From contig UBNE01000013.1 of assembly GCA_900466745.1 (NCBI GenBank), positions 1-64,000 of the forward strand: DNA of 64,000 nucleotides, written 5' to 3'. The notes beneath the pieces were generated by a model. It worked only from the letters and a program-made list of their open reading frames with translations, searched no databases and was not told the origin of the DNA. This document shows positions 1 through 10,155 of the stretch, piece after piece; the first letter of the stretch is position 1; every line of letters starts with the position of its first letter. Origin of the DNA: Hyphomicrobiales bacterium. Its GTDB lineage: Bacteria; Pseudomonadota; Alphaproteobacteria; Rhizobiales; Beijerinckiaceae. Both the position numbers and the translations under genes were made by a program.

Positions 1-24
1 GTCGTCGCTTCGATCATCGCGTAA
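1..24 (+). CDS. tuf: Elongation factor Tu, last seven codons (5' truncated by window edge)
   Basis: The first 21 bases read in frame as V-V-A-S-I-I-A followed by TAA, which matches the C-terminal tail of alphaproteobacterial EF-Tu. The position just before rpsJ is the usual one for tuf at the end of the str operon (rpsL-rpsG-fusA-tuf). Only the tail is present, so the assignment rests on this short peptide plus gene order. Confidence 0.75.
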   Translation, partial: VVASIIA

Positions 25-32
25 CGCGTTTT

Positions 33-73
33 CGTGAGGGGCGAGGGCCCTTCGGGGCCTTCGCCTCTTCACG
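33..73 (+). promoter_or_regulatory. tuf-rpsJ intergenic hairpin with TTCG tetraloop
   Basis: The stretch from 33 to 73 folds into a near-perfect stem of about 18 pairs closed by a TTCG loop at 51-54. The left arm begins CGTGAGG and the right arm ends CCTCTTCACG. No T-run follows, so it is not a classical terminator. It lies in the leader of the S10 operon, the place where enterobacteria carry the L4-responsive leader; a regulatory or RNA-processing role is inference. Confidence 0.5.
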
Positions 74-91
74 TCACGGAGAACAAAGACC

Positions 92-400
<309 letters not shown>

Positions 401-524
401 GTCGGAGATGGTGTGAACGACGAACCGGCCTCCGCTTCGTCAGACCGTCTTCGGATCCGATTTAACGGGTCCTCTGTTTCCGGCGACCCCGGATGGACAT
501 GACCCCAAGGGAAGGTATGCACCG

Positions 525-1250
525 ATGCGTTCCGGTGTGATTGCACAGAAAGTCGGGATGACCCGCATCTTCACGGATGCCGGCGAGCACATTCCGGTCA
601 CCGTGCTGAAGCTCGACAACTGCCAGGTCGTCGCGCATCGCACGAAGGAGAAGAACGGCTATCTGGCCGTGCAGCTGGGCTCCGGCACGGCGAAGGTGAA
701 GAACGTCTCGAAGGCGGAGCGCGGTCATTTCGCGGTCGCCAAGGTCGAGCCGAAGCGCAAGATGGTCGAGTTCCGCGTCTCCGACGACGCGCTGATCCCC
801 GTCGGCGCCGAGCTGACCGCGGACCACTTCGTCGTCGGCCAGTTCGTCGACGTCTCCGGCGTCACCACCGGCAAGGGCTTCGCCGGCGGCATGAAGCGCT
901 GGAACTTCGGCGGCCTGCGCGCCACGCACGGCGTGTCGATCTCGCATCGTTCGATCGGTTCGACCGGCGGCCGTCAGGATCCGGGCAAGACCTTCAAGAA
1001 CAAGAAGATGCCGGGCCATCTCGGTGCGGAGCGCGTGACCACGCAGAACCTGCGCGTCGTCCAGACGGATGCCGAGCGCGGCCTGATCCTCGTCGAGGGC
1101 GCCGTTCCCGGCGTCGCCGGCGGCTGGATCCATGTCCGTGACGCCGTCAAGCGCGCCCTGCCGAAGGACGCGCCGCTGCCGGGCAAGTTCAAGGTTGCCG
1201 GCGAGGCAAAGGCAGAGGCTCCTGCGGCCCAGGCTGAGGAGAACGCGTGA
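525..1250 (+). CDS. rplC: 50S ribosomal protein L3
   Basis: The 241-residue protein has the L3 beta-barrel start ([16 protein letters not shown]) and the central loop with GTTGRRQDPGK-like residues that reaches toward the peptidyl transferase centre. The C-terminal Ala/Glu-rich tail is longer than in enterobacteria, as is common in Alphaproteobacteria. Its stop codon TGA shares one base with the ATG of rplD, so the two genes are translationally coupled. Confidence 0.97.
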   Translation: MRSGVIAQKVGMTRIFTDAGEHIPVTVLKLDNCQVVAHRTKEKNGYLAVQLGSGTAKVKNVSKAERGHFAVAKVEPKRKMVEFRVSDDALIPVGAELTADHFVVGQFVDVSGVTTGKGFAGGMKRWNFGGLRATHGVSISHRSIGSTGGRQDPGKTFKNKKMPGHLGAERVTTQNLRVVQTDAERGLILVEGAVPGVAGGWIHVRDAVKRALPKDAPLPGKFKVAGEAKAEAPAAQAEENA

Positions 1251-1870
1251 TGAAACTCGATATCACCACTCTCGAGGGCAAGTCGGCCGGTTCGGTCGAG
1301 CTGTCGGAGACCGTGTTCGGCCTCGAGCCGCGCGCCGACCTGCTCGCCCGCATGGTGCGCTACCAGCTCGCCAAGCGCCGCGCCGGGACCCACAAGTCCA
1401 AGGGCCGCTCGGAAGTCGACCGCACCCGCAAGAAGATCTACAAGCAGAAGGGCACCGGCGGCGCTCGCCACGGCGCGGCTTCGGCTCCGCAGTTCCGCGG
1501 CGGCGGCAAGGCTTTCGGCCCGGTCGTGCGCGACCATGCCCATGAGCTGCCCAAGAAGGTCCGCGCCCTGGCGCTGCGCCACGCGCTCTCGGCCAAGGCC
1601 AAGGACGCCGGCATCATCGTGATCGACGACGCCAAGCTCGCCGAGCCGAAGACCAAGGTGCTGCTCGGCCATTTCGGCAAGCTCGACCTGTCGAGCGCGC
1701 TGATCGTCGGCGGCGCCGAGATCGATGCGAATTTCGGCCTGGCCGCCCGTTCGATCCCGAATGTCGACGTGCTGCCGGTTCAGGGCATCAACGTCTATGA
1801 CATCCTGCGTCGCGACAAGCTCGTCCTGACGCGCGCGGCTGTCGATGCGCTGGAGGCGCGCTTCAAATGA
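1250..1870 (+). CDS. rplD: 50S ribosomal protein L4
   Basis: L4 of about 206 residues, with the extended Arg/Gly-rich loop near residues 45-95 that lines the exit tunnel. I chose the ATG at 1250, which gives the canonical start [11 protein letters not shown] and overlaps the rplC stop as TGATG; a GTG one codon upstream at 1247 is also open. In enterobacteria L4 represses its own operon; whether this holds here cannot be seen. The 3' end overlaps rplW by four bases (ATGA). Confidence 0.96.
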   Translation: MKLDITTLEGKSAGSVELSETVFGLEPRADLLARMVRYQLAKRRAGTHKSKGRSEVDRTRKKIYKQKGTGGARHGAASAPQFRGGGKAFGPVVRDHAHELPKKVRALALRHALSAKAKDAGIIVIDDAKLAEPKTKVLLGHFGKLDLSSALIVGGAEIDANFGLAARSIPNVDVLPVQGINVYDILRRDKLVLTRAAVDALEARFK

Positions 1871-2178
1871 GCCAGACCGCGAAGAATCTGGACCCGCGCC
1901 ACTACGATGTGATCGTGGCGCCGGTCATCACCGAGAAGGCGACCATGCTCTCCGAGCACAACAAGGTCGTGTTCAAGGTTGCCAAGACCGCGACCAAGCC
2001 GCAGATCAAGGCGGCGGTCGAGAAGCTGTTCGACGTCAAGGTGAAGAGCGTCAACACGCTCGTCACCGAAGGCAAGGTCAAGGTCTTCCGGGGCCGGCTC
2101 GGCCAGCGCTCGGACGTCAAGAAAGCGGTCGTGACCCTCGAAGAGGGCCATTCGATCGACGTGACCACGGGCCTGTGA
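1867..2178 (+). CDS. rplW: 50S ribosomal protein L23
   Basis: A 103-residue L23, recognisable by the [16 protein letters not shown] stretch near the N-terminus. L23 sits at the polypeptide exit tunnel, where trigger factor and the signal recognition particle dock. It starts inside the end of rplD (ATGA overlap) and is followed after ten bases by rplB. Confidence 0.96.
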   Translation: MSQTAKNLDPRHYDVIVAPVITEKATMLSEHNKVVFKVAKTATKPQIKAAVEKLFDVKVKSVNTLVTEGKVKVFRGRLGQRSDVKKAVVTLEEGHSIDVTTGL

Positions 2179-2188
2179 GGGAAGCACA

Positions 2189-3031
2189 ATGGCTTTGAAG
2201 CATTTCAAGCCGATCACGCCGAGCCTTCGCCAGCTCGTGATCGTCGACCGCAGCGAGCTCTACAAGGGCAAGCCGGTCAAGGCTCTGACCGAGGGCAAGA
2301 GCTCCTCGGGCGGCCGCAACAACCTGGGCCGCATCACCGTCCGCTTCCGCGGCGGTGGCCACAAGCGCACGCTGCGCCTGATCGACTTCAAGCGTCGCGG
2401 CAAGGCGGGCGTCCCGGCGACCGTCGAGCGGATCGAGTACGATCCGAACCGCTCCGCCTTCATCGCCCTGATCACCTATCAGGACGGCGAGCAGTCCTAC
2501 ATCCTGGCGCCGCAGCGCCTGGCTGTCGGCGACAGCGTGATCGCGGGCGACAATGTCGACGTGAAGCCCGGCAACGCGGCCCCGATGGGCTCGCTGCCGA
2601 TCGGCACGATCGTCCACAACCTGGAGCTCAAGATCGGCAAGGGCGGCGCGCTGGCGCGGTCCGCGGGCAACTACGCCCAGATCGTCGGCCGCGACCAGGG
2701 CTACGTCATCGTCCGCCTGAACTCGGGCGAGCAGCGCCTGATCTCGGGCCTGTGCTACGCCACGGTCGGCGCCGTCTCGAACCCGGATCACATGAACCGG
2801 AACGACGGCAAGGCCGGTCGCTCGCGCTGGCTCGGCCGCCGTCCGCATAACCGCGGCGTCTCGATGAACCCGGTCGACCATCCGCATGGCGGTGGTGAAG
2901 GCCGCACCTCCGGCGGCCGTCATCCGGTCACGCCGTGGGGTCTGCCGACCAAGGGCAAGAAGACCCGCTCGAACAAGCGGACCGATACGTTCATCGTGTC
3001 GAGCCGTCACGCCCGCAAGAAGAAGAACTGA
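2189..3031 (+). CDS. rplB: 50S ribosomal protein L2
   Basis: The 280-residue protein carries the typical L2 features: an OB-like N-terminal fold, an SH3-like domain, and a C-terminal stretch with [14 protein letters not shown], whose histidine (about residue 230) lies near the peptidyl transferase centre. The tail is rich in Lys/Arg. A GAGG site precedes the ATG. rpsS follows after eight bases. Confidence 0.97.
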   Translation: MALKHFKPITPSLRQLVIVDRSELYKGKPVKALTEGKSSSGGRNNLGRITVRFRGGGHKRTLRLIDFKRRGKAGVPATVERIEYDPNRSAFIALITYQDGEQSYILAPQRLAVGDSVIAGDNVDVKPGNAAPMGSLPIGTIVHNLELKIGKGGALARSAGNYAQIVGRDQGYVIVRLNSGEQRLISGLCYATVGAVSNPDHMNRNDGKAGRSRWLGRRPHNRGVSMNPVDHPHGGGEGRTSGGRHPVTPWGLPTKGKKTRSNKRTDTFIVSSRHARKKKN

Positions 3032-3039
3032 GGTCCGTC

Positions 3040-3318
3040 ATGGCGCGTTCGCTTTGGAAAGGTCCGTTCGTCGACGGATACCTCCTGAAGAAGGCCGAGG
3101 TCGCCAGGACCTCGGGCCGCAATGAAGTCATCAAGATCTGGAGCCGCCGCTCCACGATCCTGCCGCAGTTCGTCGGTCTGACGTTCGGCGTCTACAACGG
3201 CCAGAAGCATGTGCCGGTGTCCGTGTCCGAGGAGATGGTGGGCCACAAGTTCGGCGAGTTCTCGCCGACGCGCACCTTCCACGGCCACGCCGCCGACAAG
3301 AAGGCGAAGAGGAAGTAA
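3040..3318 (+). CDS. rpsS: 30S ribosomal protein S19
   Basis: S19, 92 residues, from the canonical start [16 protein letters not shown]. The open frame extends further upstream into rplB, but the internal ATG at 3040 gives the family's length and lies behind a GAGGTCC site. S19 binds 16S rRNA in the head of the 30S subunit with S13. Three bases separate it from rplV. Confidence 0.97.
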   Translation: MARSLWKGPFVDGYLLKKAEVARTSGRNEVIKIWSRRSTILPQFVGLTFGVYNGQKHVPVSVSEEMVGHKFGEFSPTRTFHGHAADKKAKRK

Positions 3319-3321
3319 GCC

Positions 3322-3705
3322 ATGGGTAAAGCATCCGCCCCCCGTGCGCTGCCTGAGAACGAAGCGGTTGCGGTCGCCCGCAACCTGCGCGTCTCGCCGC
3401 AGAAGCTGAACCTCGTCGCTCAGCTCATCCGCGGCAAGAAGGTCGCGACGGCGCTCGCCGATCTCGAGTTCTCCCGCAAGCGCATCGCGATCGACGTCCG
3501 CAAGTGCCTGCAGAGCGCGATCGCCAACGCCGAGAACAACCACGATCTCGACGTCGACGACCTCGTCGTGTCGCAGGCCTTCGTCGGCAAGGCGCTCGTC
3601 ATGAAGCGCTTCCATGCCCGGGCCCGCGGCCGTGGCGCCCGTATCATGAAGCCGTTCTCGAACATCACGATCGTGGTGCGCGAGCAGGCTGCCGCGCAGG
3701 CCTGA
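3322..3705 (+). CDS. rplV: 50S ribosomal protein L22
   Basis: A 127-residue L22 with the conserved core [21 protein letters not shown] and the basic beta-hairpin near residues 85-105 that reaches into the exit tunnel, where it faces the L4 loop. The C-terminus continues as a short Ala-rich tail. Ten bases separate it from rpsC. Confidence 0.96.
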   Translation: MGKASAPRALPENEAVAVARNLRVSPQKLNLVAQLIRGKKVATALADLEFSRKRIAIDVRKCLQSAIANAENNHDLDVDDLVVSQAFVGKALVMKRFHARARGRGARIMKPFSNITIVVREQAAAQA

Positions 3706-3715
3706 GGAGAGAACG

Positions 3716-4447
3716 ATGGGTCAGAAAATCAATCCGATCGGCCTGCGCCTCGGCATCAACCGGACCTGGGACTCGCGTTGGTTCGCCAACAAGGGCGAGT
3801 ACGGCAAGCTGCTGCATGAGGACATGGCGATCCGCGCCGCCCTGATGAAGCTGCTGAAGCAGGCCGCCGTCTCGAAGATCATCATCGAGCGTCCGCATAA
3901 GAAGTGCCGCGTCACCATCTACTCGGCTCGTCCGGGCGTGGTGATCGGCAAGAAGGGTGCCGACATCGAGAAGCTCCGCAAGGAGGTCACCAAGCTCACC
4001 AAGGCCGACGTGACGATCAACATCGTCGAGGTGCGTAAGCCGGAGATCGACGCGACGCTTGTCGCCGACTCGATCGCCCAGCAGCTCGAGCGCCGCGTCG
4101 CCTTCCGTCGCGCCATGAAGCGCGCCGTGCAGTCGGCGATGCGTCTCGGCGCCGAGGGCATCCGCATCAACTGCTCGGGCCGCCTCGGCGGCGCCGAGAT
4201 CGCCCGTCTCGAATGGTATCGCGAGGGTCGTGTGCCGCTGCACACGCTGCGCGCCGACGTCGACTACGGCGTGGCGACCGCCTTCACGACCTACGGGACG
4301 TGCGGCATCAAGGTCTGGATCTTCAAGGGCGAGATCCTGGAACACGACCCGATGGCCCAGGACAAGCGCCTCTCCGACGAGGGCGGCCGTTCCGGCGGCC
4401 GCGACCGCGATCACCGCGATCGCGATCGTCGCGAGCAGGCTGCGTAA
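3716..4447 (+). CDS. rpsC: 30S ribosomal protein S3
   Basis: S3, 243 residues. It has a type-2 KH domain with the GKKGADI motif (about residue 80-86) and the C-terminal domain with [21 protein letters not shown]-like sequence. It ends in an unusual alternating Arg/Asp-rich tail ([13 protein letters not shown]). S3 lines the mRNA entry tunnel. GAGGAGAG lies just before the start codon. Confidence 0.97.
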   Translation: MGQKINPIGLRLGINRTWDSRWFANKGEYGKLLHEDMAIRAALMKLLKQAAVSKIIIERPHKKCRVTIYSARPGVVIGKKGADIEKLRKEVTKLTKADVTINIVEVRKPEIDATLVADSIAQQLERRVAFRRAMKRAVQSAMRLGAEGIRINCSGRLGGAEIARLEWYREGRVPLHTLRADVDYGVATAFTTYGTCGIKVWIFKGEILEHDPMAQDKRLSDEGGRSGGRDRDHRDRDRREQAA

Positions 4448-4465
4448 GGCTGATCGAGAAGAGCC

Positions 4466-4879
4466 ATGCTGCAACCAAAACGCACCAAGTTCCGCAAGCA
4501 GTTCAAGGGGCGCATCCACGGCGTCGCCAAGGGCGGCACGGACCTCAACTTCGGCCAGTTCGGCCTGAAGGCCCAGGAGCCCGAGCGCATCACCGCCCGG
4601 CAGATCGAGGCGGCCCGCCGCGCCATCACCCGCGCGATGAAGCGCGTCGGCCGCGTCTGGATCCGCGTCTTCCCGGACGTGCCGGTCTCGGCCAAGCCGA
4701 CCGAAGTCCGCATGGGCAAGGGCAAGGGCTCGCCCGAGTTCTGGGCGGCCAAGGTCAAGCCGGGGCGGATCATGTTCGAGCTCGACGGCGTGTCCGAGGA
4801 GATCGCCCGCGAGGCGCTCCGCCTCGGCGCCGCCAAGCTGCCGATCAAGACCCGCTTCATCCAGCGCATCGCCGAGTAA
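4466..4879 (+). CDS. rplP: 50S ribosomal protein L16
   Basis: L16, 137 residues, with the standard start [16 protein letters not shown] and the G-x-G-K-G-x-P-E-F-W motif that helps position tRNA near the A site. It lies 18 bases after rpsC and 11 bases before rpmC in the usual order. Confidence 0.97.
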   Translation: MLQPKRTKFRKQFKGRIHGVAKGGTDLNFGQFGLKAQEPERITARQIEAARRAITRAMKRVGRVWIRVFPDVPVSAKPTEVRMGKGKGSPEFWAAKVKPGRIMFELDGVSEEIAREALRLGAAKLPIKTRFIQRIAE

Positions 4880-4890
4880 GGGAGGGCGAG

Positions 4891-5103
4891 ATGAAAACCA
4901 CCAAGCGTCTGTCCGACCTCACCGCGATGAGCACGGACCAGCTCCAGGACGAGCTGCTCAAGCTGAAGAAGGAGCAGTTCAACCTGCGCTTCCAGAAGGC
5001 GACCGGGCAGCTCGAGAACACCGCGCGCGTCACCGAGGTGCGCAAGGACATCGCCCGCATCAAGACGCTGCAGCGGTCGAAGACCGTTGCCGCGAGCGCG
5101 TGA
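4891..5103 (+). CDS. rpmC: 50S ribosomal protein L29
   Basis: The 70-residue helical-hairpin protein contains the family core [20 protein letters not shown]. The start at 4891 follows a strong GGGAGGG site; the same frame is open far upstream through rplP, but the internal start gives the family size. L29 lies beside L23 at the exit tunnel. Confidence 0.96.
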   Translation: MKTTKRLSDLTAMSTDQLQDELLKLKKEQFNLRFQKATGQLENTARVTEVRKDIARIKTLQRSKTVAASA

Positions 5104-5113
5104 GGAGAAGAAT

Positions 5114-5356
5114 ATGCCTAAGCGCGTACTGCAGGGCGTCGTCGTCAGCGACAAGCAGAACAAAACTGTTGTCGTGAAGGTCGAGCGGCGTTATACGCAC
5201 CCGCTCCTCAAGAAGACGGTGCGCCGCACGAAGAACTATCACGCCCATGACGAGGCGGGTGCGTTCAAGGTCGGCGACACGGTGTGGATCGAGGAGTCCA
5301 AGCCGATTTCCAAGCTGAAAAGCTGGGTTGTGCTCGACGACGCCCCCAAGGCGTGA
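5114..5356 (+). CDS. rpsQ: 30S ribosomal protein S17
   Basis: S17 of 80 residues, an OB-fold protein starting [18 protein letters not shown]. The ATG at 5114 has AGGAGAAG ahead of it and is preferred to an upstream in-frame ATG inside rpmC. It is the last gene of the S10 operon; the 207-base spacer that follows is unusually long for the S10/spc junction. Confidence 0.96.
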   Translation: MPKRVLQGVVVSDKQNKTVVVKVERRYTHPLLKKTVRRTKNYHAHDEAGAFKVGDTVWIEESKPISKLKSWVVLDDAPKA

Positions 5357-5426
5357 GTCGAGGACGGCTTCGCCCGGCCCCGAATCAGGGGCAGGGCGGG
5401 GCAGGAAAGAAGCCGGACATGTTTCT

Positions 5427-5453
5427 CCGCAAAGGTGGAAACCACTTTTGCGG
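5427..5453. repeat. Short perfect-type palindrome in the rpsQ-rplN spacer
   Basis: CCGCAAAGGTGG and CCACTTTTGCGG flank an AAA loop, giving a 12-base inverted repeat with a single G-T wobble. Very similar CCGCAAAAGTGG-type palindromes are, as far as I know, dispersed in many Rhizobiales genomes. It lies alone in the 207-base spacer between rpsQ and rplN. It could act as a weak terminator or mRNA-stability element. Confidence 0.6.
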
Positions 5454-5563
5454 ATCATGTTTTGTTTGAGGCCAGGGGGCGATCGACCCCCGTCAGTCGT
5501 AGTCCCGGCCAGCGCTGAGGCCGCCCGGGAAACCGCCTGATACCATTTGGAAGGATCAAGGCC

Positions 5564-5932
5564 ATGATCCAGGTGCAGACGAATCTCGACGTCGCCGACA
5601 ACTCCGGCGCGCGTCGTGTGATGTGCATCAAGGTTCTCGGCGGGTCGAAGCGCAAATACGCCGGTGTCGGCGACATCATCGTCGTTTCGATCAAGGAAGC
5701 CATCCCGCGCGGCCGCGTGAAGAAGGGCGACGTCATGAAGGCGGTCGTCGTGCGCACCGCCAAGGACGTCAAGCGCCCCGACGGTTCGGTGATCCGCTTC
5801 GACCGCAATGCGGCCGTGCTGATCAACAACCAGAAGGAGCCGGTCGGCACCCGTATCTTCGGACCGGTTCCGCGCGAGCTGCGCGCCAAGAACCACATGA
5901 AGATCATCTCGCTGGCGCCGGAGGTGCTGTGA
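5564..5932 (+). CDS. rplN: 50S ribosomal protein L14
   Basis: L14, 122 residues, beginning [18 protein letters not shown] and matching the family end to end. It forms bridges to the 30S subunit with L19. GGAAGG precedes the start. It opens the spc operon; its TGA shares one base with the ATG of rplX. Confidence 0.97.
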   Translation: MIQVQTNLDVADNSGARRVMCIKVLGGSKRKYAGVGDIIVVSIKEAIPRGRVKKGDVMKAVVVRTAKDVKRPDGSVIRFDRNAAVLINNQKEPVGTRIFGPVPRELRAKNHMKIISLAPEVL

Positions 5933-6249
5933 TGGCTGCGAAGATCAAGAAGGGCGACAAGGTCGTCGTGCTCGCCGGCCGCGACAAGGGCAAGTCGGGC
6001 GAAGTCCTCCAGGTCCTGCCGAAGGACGGCCGCGCCGTCGTGCGCGGCGTCAACCTGGTGAAGCGCCACACCAAGCAGTCCCCGCAGTCCGAGGGCGGCA
6101 TCATCAGCAAGGAAGCGACGATCGACCTGTCGAACATCGCCGTCGCCGATCCGAAGGACGGCAAGGCGACCCGCGTCGGTTTCAAGGTGCTCGATGACGG
6201 CCGCAAGGTTCGTTTCGCCAAGCGTTCGGGGGATCTGATCGATGGCTGA
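5932..6249 (+). CDS. rplX: 50S ribosomal protein L24
   Basis: L24, 105 residues, with the KOW motif near the N-terminus ([20 protein letters not shown]). It is an early assembly initiator that sits at the tunnel exit. The start overlaps rplN by one base, and the end overlaps rplE by eight bases, so translation of the three genes is probably coupled. Confidence 0.96.
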   Translation: MAAKIKKGDKVVVLAGRDKGKSGEVLQVLPKDGRAVVRGVNLVKRHTKQSPQSEGGIISKEATIDLSNIAVADPKDGKATRVGFKVLDDGRKVRFAKRSGDLIDG

Positions 6250-6808
6250 GGCTCAGCAGGCGGCGCTCACGCCGCGGATGAAGAAGCATTACGAGGACGT
6301 CGTCCGTCCCGCGATGATCAAGGAATTCGGCTACAAGAACGCCATGGAAGTGCCGACGATCGAGAAGATCGTCATCAACATGGGCGTTGGCGAAGGCACG
6401 GCCGACCGCAAGAAGGTCGACAACGCCGCGGGCGATCTCGCCCTGATCGCCGGCCAGAAGCCGGTCATCACCAAGTCCCGCCTGGCCATCGCCGGCTTCA
6501 AGCTGCGCGAGAACATGCCGGTGGGCTGCAAGGTCACGCTGCGCAAGACGCGGATGTACGAGTTCGTCGACCGGCTCGTCACCATCGCGCTTCCGCGGGT
6601 GCGCGACTTCCGGGGCCTGAACCCGAAGTCGTTCGACGGGCGCGGCAATTTCGCGCTCGGGATCAAGGAGCACATCGTGTTCCCCGAGATCAACTATGAC
6701 AAGGTCGACCAGGTCCTGGGCATGGACGTGATCGTCTGCACGACTGCGAAGTCGGACGACGAGGCGCGCGCTCTGCTCAAGCACTTCAACTTCCCGTTCC
6801 GGCAGTGA
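6242..6808 (+). CDS. rplE: 50S ribosomal protein L5
   Basis: L5, 188 residues, with the family signature around [10 protein letters not shown] and the central [13 protein letters not shown] segment. It binds 5S rRNA and contacts the P-site tRNA. It starts inside the end of rplX; rpsN follows after 35 bases with its own AGGAGAG site. Confidence 0.97.
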   Translation: MAEAQQAALTPRMKKHYEDVVRPAMIKEFGYKNAMEVPTIEKIVINMGVGEGTADRKKVDNAAGDLALIAGQKPVITKSRLAIAGFKLRENMPVGCKVTLRKTRMYEFVDRLVTIALPRVRDFRGLNPKSFDGRGNFALGIKEHIVFPEINYDKVDQVLGMDVIVCTTAKSDDEARALLKHFNFPFRQ

Positions 6809-6843
6809 ACTGACCGTTCAAACGCGGAAACCAGGAGAGATCG

Positions 6844-7149
6844 ATGGCTAAGAAAAGCTCCGTCGAGAACAACGAGCGCCGCAGGAAGCTGGTGAAGAAG
6901 TTCGCCGGCCGCCGGGCCCGTCTGCTCGCAATCGCCAATGACGAAAACCAGCCGATGGACGAGCGCTTCCTCGCCCGCCTGAAGCTGGCCGAACTGCCGC
7001 GCAACTCGGCCAAGAACCGCATCCGCAACCGCTGCGAGGTGACCGGCCGTCCGCGTGCGTTCTACCGCAAGCTGAAGATGTCGCGTGTCGCGCTGCGTGA
7101 GCTCGGCAACAAGGGGCTGGTTCCCGGCCTCGTGAAGTCGAGCTGGTAA
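6844..7149 (+). CDS. rpsN: 30S ribosomal protein S14
   Basis: This is the long, zinc-free form of S14 (101 residues): the C-x-x-C pairs of the short zinc form are absent and only one cysteine (in [11 protein letters not shown]) remains. It ends in GLVKSSW as expected. It binds the 3' domain of 16S rRNA. A strong AGGAGAG site lies upstream. Confidence 0.97.
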   Translation: MAKKSSVENNERRRKLVKKFAGRRARLLAIANDENQPMDERFLARLKLAELPRNSAKNRIRNRCEVTGRPRAFYRKLKMSRVALRELGNKGLVPGLVKSSW

Positions 7150-7163
7150 GGAGGACAGGAACA

Positions 7164-7562
7164 ATGGCAGTCATTGATCCGCTCGGCGATCTGCTGACCC
7201 GCATCCGCAACGCGCAGATGCGCCGCAAGTCCCGCGTGTCCACCCCCGGCTCGAAGCTGCGCGCCCGCGTCCTCGACGTGCTCCAGGCCGAGGGCTACAT
7301 CCGCGGCTACTCGACGACCGAGTTCGGCAACGGCCGGACCGAGTTCGACATCGAGCTGAAGTATCACGAGGGCCAGCCGGTCATCCGGTCGATCTCCCGT
7401 GTCTCGAAGCCCGGCCGCCGCGTCTATTCGTCGGTCGAGACCATGCCGCGCGTGGCCGACGGCCTCGGCGTGACGATCGTCTCGACGCCGAAGGGCGTGA
7501 TGGCCGATCATGTGGCCCGCGAGCAGAACGTGGGCGGCGAAGTGCTCTGCCGGGTCTTCTGA
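7164..7562 (+). CDS. rpsH: 30S ribosomal protein S8
   Basis: S8, 132 residues, starting [18 protein letters not shown] and ending in the family motif GGEVLCRVF. In enterobacteria S8 is the translational repressor of the spc operon. The start has AGGAGGACAGG upstream, one of the strongest sites in this cluster. Confidence 0.97.
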   Translation: MAVIDPLGDLLTRIRNAQMRRKSRVSTPGSKLRARVLDVLQAEGYIRGYSTTEFGNGRTEFDIELKYHEGQPVIRSISRVSKPGRRVYSSVETMPRVADGLGVTIVSTPKGVMADHVAREQNVGGEVLCRVF

Positions 7563-7597
7563 CCCGCCAGGCGCCGCTCATCTTCAGGAGAAATCCA

Positions 7598-8131
7598 ATG
7601 TCTCGTATCGGTAAGAAGCCGGTTCCGGTTCCCGCGGGCGTCACCGCCTCGGTCACCGGCCAGCTCGTCAAGATCAAGGGCTCCAAGGGCGAGCTCTCCT
7701 TCGAAGTGCCCGAGGACGTCTCGGTCGCCATGGAGAACGGCGAGATCGCCGTTCAGCCGCGCTACCAGACCAAGCGCGCCCGCGCGCTCTGGGGCACCTC
7801 GCGCGCCCGCATCAACAACCTCGTGGTCGGCACCACCGCCGGCTTCGAGAAGCGCCTCGAGATCAACGGCGTCGGCTATCGCGCCGCCGTTGCCGGAAAG
7901 ACGCTGAAGCTGTCGCTGGGCTATAGCCACGACATCGACTACGACATCCCGGCCGGCATCTCGATCACGACGCCCAAGCCGACGGAGATCGTCGTCGCCG
8001 GCATCGACAAGCAGGTCGTCGGCCAGATCGCGGCCGAGATCCGCGAGTATCGCGGCCCCGAGCCCTATAAGGGCAAGGGCGTCAAATACGCCGGCGAATT
8101 CATCTTCCGCAAGGAAGGCAAGAAGAAGTAA
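7598..8131 (+). CDS. rplF: 50S ribosomal protein L6
   Basis: L6, 177 residues, made of two similar halves. The C-terminal half contains the signature [14 protein letters not shown]. It binds 23S rRNA near the sarcin-ricin loop. TTCAGGAGAAA precedes the ATG, and rplR follows after 11 bases. Confidence 0.97.
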   Translation: MSRIGKKPVPVPAGVTASVTGQLVKIKGSKGELSFEVPEDVSVAMENGEIAVQPRYQTKRARALWGTSRARINNLVVGTTAGFEKRLEINGVGYRAAVAGKTLKLSLGYSHDIDYDIPAGISITTPKPTEIVVAGIDKQVVGQIAAEIREYRGPEPYKGKGVKYAGEFIFRKEGKKK

Positions 8132-8142
8132 GGACGCCAGCC

Positions 8143-8505
8143 ATGAGCAAGCAGAACGATGCGACTGCGCGCCGCAAGGCTCGCGTCCGCCGCGCGATCA
8201 AGGCCGTCGCCAACGGCCGTCCGCGCCTTTCGGTGCACCGCACCGGCAAGCAGATCTACGCCCAGGTCATCGACGACGCGAAGGGGGTCACCCTCGCTTC
8301 CGCCTCGTCGCTGGACAAGGATCTGCGCAAGGACATCAAGTCCGGCGCGAATGTCGAGGCGGCCGGCCAGATCGGCAAGATCCTCGCCGAGCGCGCCGCC
8401 AAGGCCGGCGTGACGGAGGTGGTCTTCGATCGCGGCGCCTACCGCTATCACGGCCGCGTCAAGGCCCTGGCCGAGGCGGCCCGCGAGGGCGGCCTCAGCT
8501 TCTGA
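8143..8505 (+). CDS. rplR: 50S ribosomal protein L18
   Basis: L18, 120 residues, with the basic N-terminus and the conserved [25 protein letters not shown] end. It binds 5S rRNA with L5. It is followed by a 139-base spacer filled with an inverted repeat, so the spc operon is physically stretched here. Confidence 0.97.
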   Translation: MSKQNDATARRKARVRRAIKAVANGRPRLSVHRTGKQIYAQVIDDAKGVTLASASSLDKDLRKDIKSGANVEAAGQIGKILAERAAKAGVTEVVFDRGAYRYHGRVKALAEAAREGGLSF

Positions 8506-8507
8506 TG

Positions 8508-8587
8508 CGGCGAATGGCGAAATAGCGAGTGGCGAATAGCTCCGAAAACTATTCGCCACTCGCCACTCGCCACTCGCCATTCACCGC
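8508..8587. repeat. Direct and inverted repeat block of GCGA(A/G)TGG-type units between rplR and rpsE
   Basis: Units such as GCGAGTGGCGAATAG (8525-8539) recur on both strands; CTATTCGCCACTCGC at 8549-8563 is its exact reverse complement, and the CCACTCG unit then repeats three times. The block would form a long stem in the mRNA. A block of the same unit lies between rpsM and rpsK (14244-14309). Confidence 0.75.
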
Positions 8588-8644
8588 TCCTTGGGGAGCG
8601 CTCGAGCGAGCGGCACGTGCCGCGCAAGTAAGAGGACATGACAC

Positions 8645-9208
8645 ATGGCTAGAGAGCCGCGTGAGCGTCGGGATAGCGAAGAGCGCGATTCCGAATTCGT
8701 GGACAAGCTCGTCCACATCAACCGCGTCGCCAAGGTGGTGAAGGGCGGCCGTCGCTTCGGCTTCGCCGCGCTCGTCGTCGTCGGCGACCAGAAGGGCCGC
8801 GTCGGCTTCGGCCACGGCAAGGCCCGCGAAGTTCCCGAGGCGATCCGCAAGGCGACGGAAGCCGCCAAGCGCGGCCTCGTCCGCATCCCGCTGCGCGAGG
8901 GCCGCACCCTCCATCACGACGTGCACGGCCGCCACGGCGCCGGCAAGGTCGTGCTGCGCGCGGCGCCTGCCGGTACCGGCATCATCGCCGGCGGCCCGAT
9001 GCGCGCCGTCTTCGAGGCGGTCGGCATGCAGGACGTCGTGTCGAAGTCGCTCGGCTCCTCCAACCCGTACAACCTCGTGCGCGCCACTTTCGACGCGCTG
9101 AAGAACGAGGACAGCCCGCGCTCGGTCGCGGCCCGTCGCTCGCTCAAGGTTTCGGCCCTGCAGACCCGCCGCCGCGACGCCGGCGCGGATGCGGCCGCGG
9201 AAGCGTGA
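8645..9208 (+). CDS. rpsE: 30S ribosomal protein S5
   Basis: S5, 187 residues, with the double-stranded-RNA-binding-like N-terminal domain ([20 protein letters not shown]) and the C-terminal S5 domain ([20 protein letters not shown]). It acts in decoding accuracy and mRNA unwinding with S3 and S4. The Ala-rich acidic tail is an alphaproteobacterial extension. An AGAGGA site precedes the start. Confidence 0.97.
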   Translation: MAREPRERRDSEERDSEFVDKLVHINRVAKVVKGGRRFGFAALVVVGDQKGRVGFGHGKAREVPEAIRKATEAAKRGLVRIPLREGRTLHHDVHGRHGAGKVVLRAAPAGTGIIAGGPMRAVFEAVGMQDVVSKSLGSSNPYNLVRATFDALKNEDSPRSVAARRSLKVSALQTRRRDAGADAAAEA

Positions 9209-9218
9209 GGAGGCTTCG

Positions 9219-9413
9219 ATGGCAAAGGCTGAGAAGACCGTCACCGTCGAGCAGATCGGCTCCCCGATCCGCCGCGACGCCACCCAGCGCCAGACCCTGA
9301 TCGGTCTCGGCCTGAACAAGATCCGCCGCCGCTCGACCCTCCAGGACACCCCCGCGGTGCGTGGCATGGTCGAGAAGGTCAAGCACCTCGTGCGCGTCGT
9401 CGACGCGAAGTGA
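9219..9413 (+). CDS. rpmD: 50S ribosomal protein L30
   Basis: L30, 64 residues from the ATG at 9219, with the family core [20 protein letters not shown]. The frame is open a little further upstream into rpsE, but the internal ATG has GAGGAGG before it and gives the normal length. Confidence 0.95.
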   Translation: MAKAEKTVTVEQIGSPIRRDATQRQTLIGLGLNKIRRRSTLQDTPAVRGMVEKVKHLVRVVDAK

Positions 9414-9426
9414 GGAGGGCGACACC

Positions 9427-9903
9427 ATGAAACTCAACGAGATTCGTGACAACGAAGGCGCGGCCAAGTCGCGCATGCGCGTCGGCCGCGGCATCGGCTC
9501 CGGCAAGGGCAAGACCGGCGGTCGCGGCGTGAAGGGTCAGACCTCGCGCGCCGGCGTCGCCATCAAGGGCTTCGAAGGCGGCCAGATGCCGCTCTATCGC
9601 CGCCTGCCCAAGCGCGGCTTCGTCAACCTGTTCGGCCGCGAGCTGAACGAGGTCAACCTCGGCCGCATCCAGCAGGCCGTCGAGGCCGGCAAGCTCGACG
9701 CCAAGGGCGCGGTGACCGTCGAGGCGCTCGTCGCCGCCGGCGTCATCACCCGCCAGGCCAAGGACGGCGTCAAGATCCTCGGCAATGGCGAGATCAAGAC
9801 CAAGCTCGCCTTCGAGGTCACGGCTGCCTCCAAGTCGGCCGTCGCCGCGATCGAGAAGGCCGGCGGTTCGGTCAAGATCCTGGCCGCCGCTTCACAGGCG
9901 TGA
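9427..9903 (+). CDS. rplO: 50S ribosomal protein L15
   Basis: L15, 158 residues, starting [12 protein letters not shown] with the Gly/Lys-rich [15 protein letters not shown]-type N-terminal segment that threads through 23S rRNA. GAGGAGGG lies before the start codon at 9427. It is followed by a 252-base spacer with a large palindromic element before secY. Confidence 0.96.
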   Translation: MKLNEIRDNEGAAKSRMRVGRGIGSGKGKTGGRGVKGQTSRAGVAIKGFEGGQMPLYRRLPKRGFVNLFGRELNEVNLGRIQQAVEAGKLDAKGAVTVEALVAAGVITRQAKDGVKILGNGEIKTKLAFEVTAASKSAVAAIEKAGGSVKILAAASQA

Positions 9904-10010
9904 TCCGAGCGCCTACATGAAGTTCGCGAACGGCGGCCGGGCCAGCAGCCCAGGCCGCCGTTCGACTGTTTGAGTGCTTCAAGATCGCGCGGCCCCGCAG
10001 GGCTCGCGCG

Positions 10011-10115
10011 GTCATCCCGGGCGACCGCAGGCAGGCCCGGGATCCATGCCTGGACCTTTTCCGGACAGGCTCAGCCATGGATCCCGGCTCTTCGCTCCGC
10101 CTCGGCCGGGATGAC
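10011..10115. repeat. Nested palindromic element with GTCATCCCGG ends, rplO-secY spacer
   Basis: The element starts GTCATCCCGG and ends CCGGGATGAC, an exact 10-base inverted repeat. A second nested pair, CCGGGATCCATG and CATGGATCCCGG, lies inside it. Similar ends with GTCATTCCGG recur at 13541 and 20019 in this window. It looks like a dispersed REP-type element rather than a gene part. Confidence 0.75.
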
Positions 10116-10155
10116 ATGGTTGTCTTGGGAATCGATCGACTTAAGGACCGGACGC

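Noticed and set aside
8508-8587. Repeats between rplR and rpsE considered as a CRISPR array
   Set aside because: Units are shorter than 20 bases, adjacent without unique spacers, occur in both orientations, and no cas genes are present.
9904-10155. N-terminal extension of SecY through the spacer
   Set aside because: The extension would translate a palindromic element; the start at 10156 gives the normal SecY N-terminus and length.
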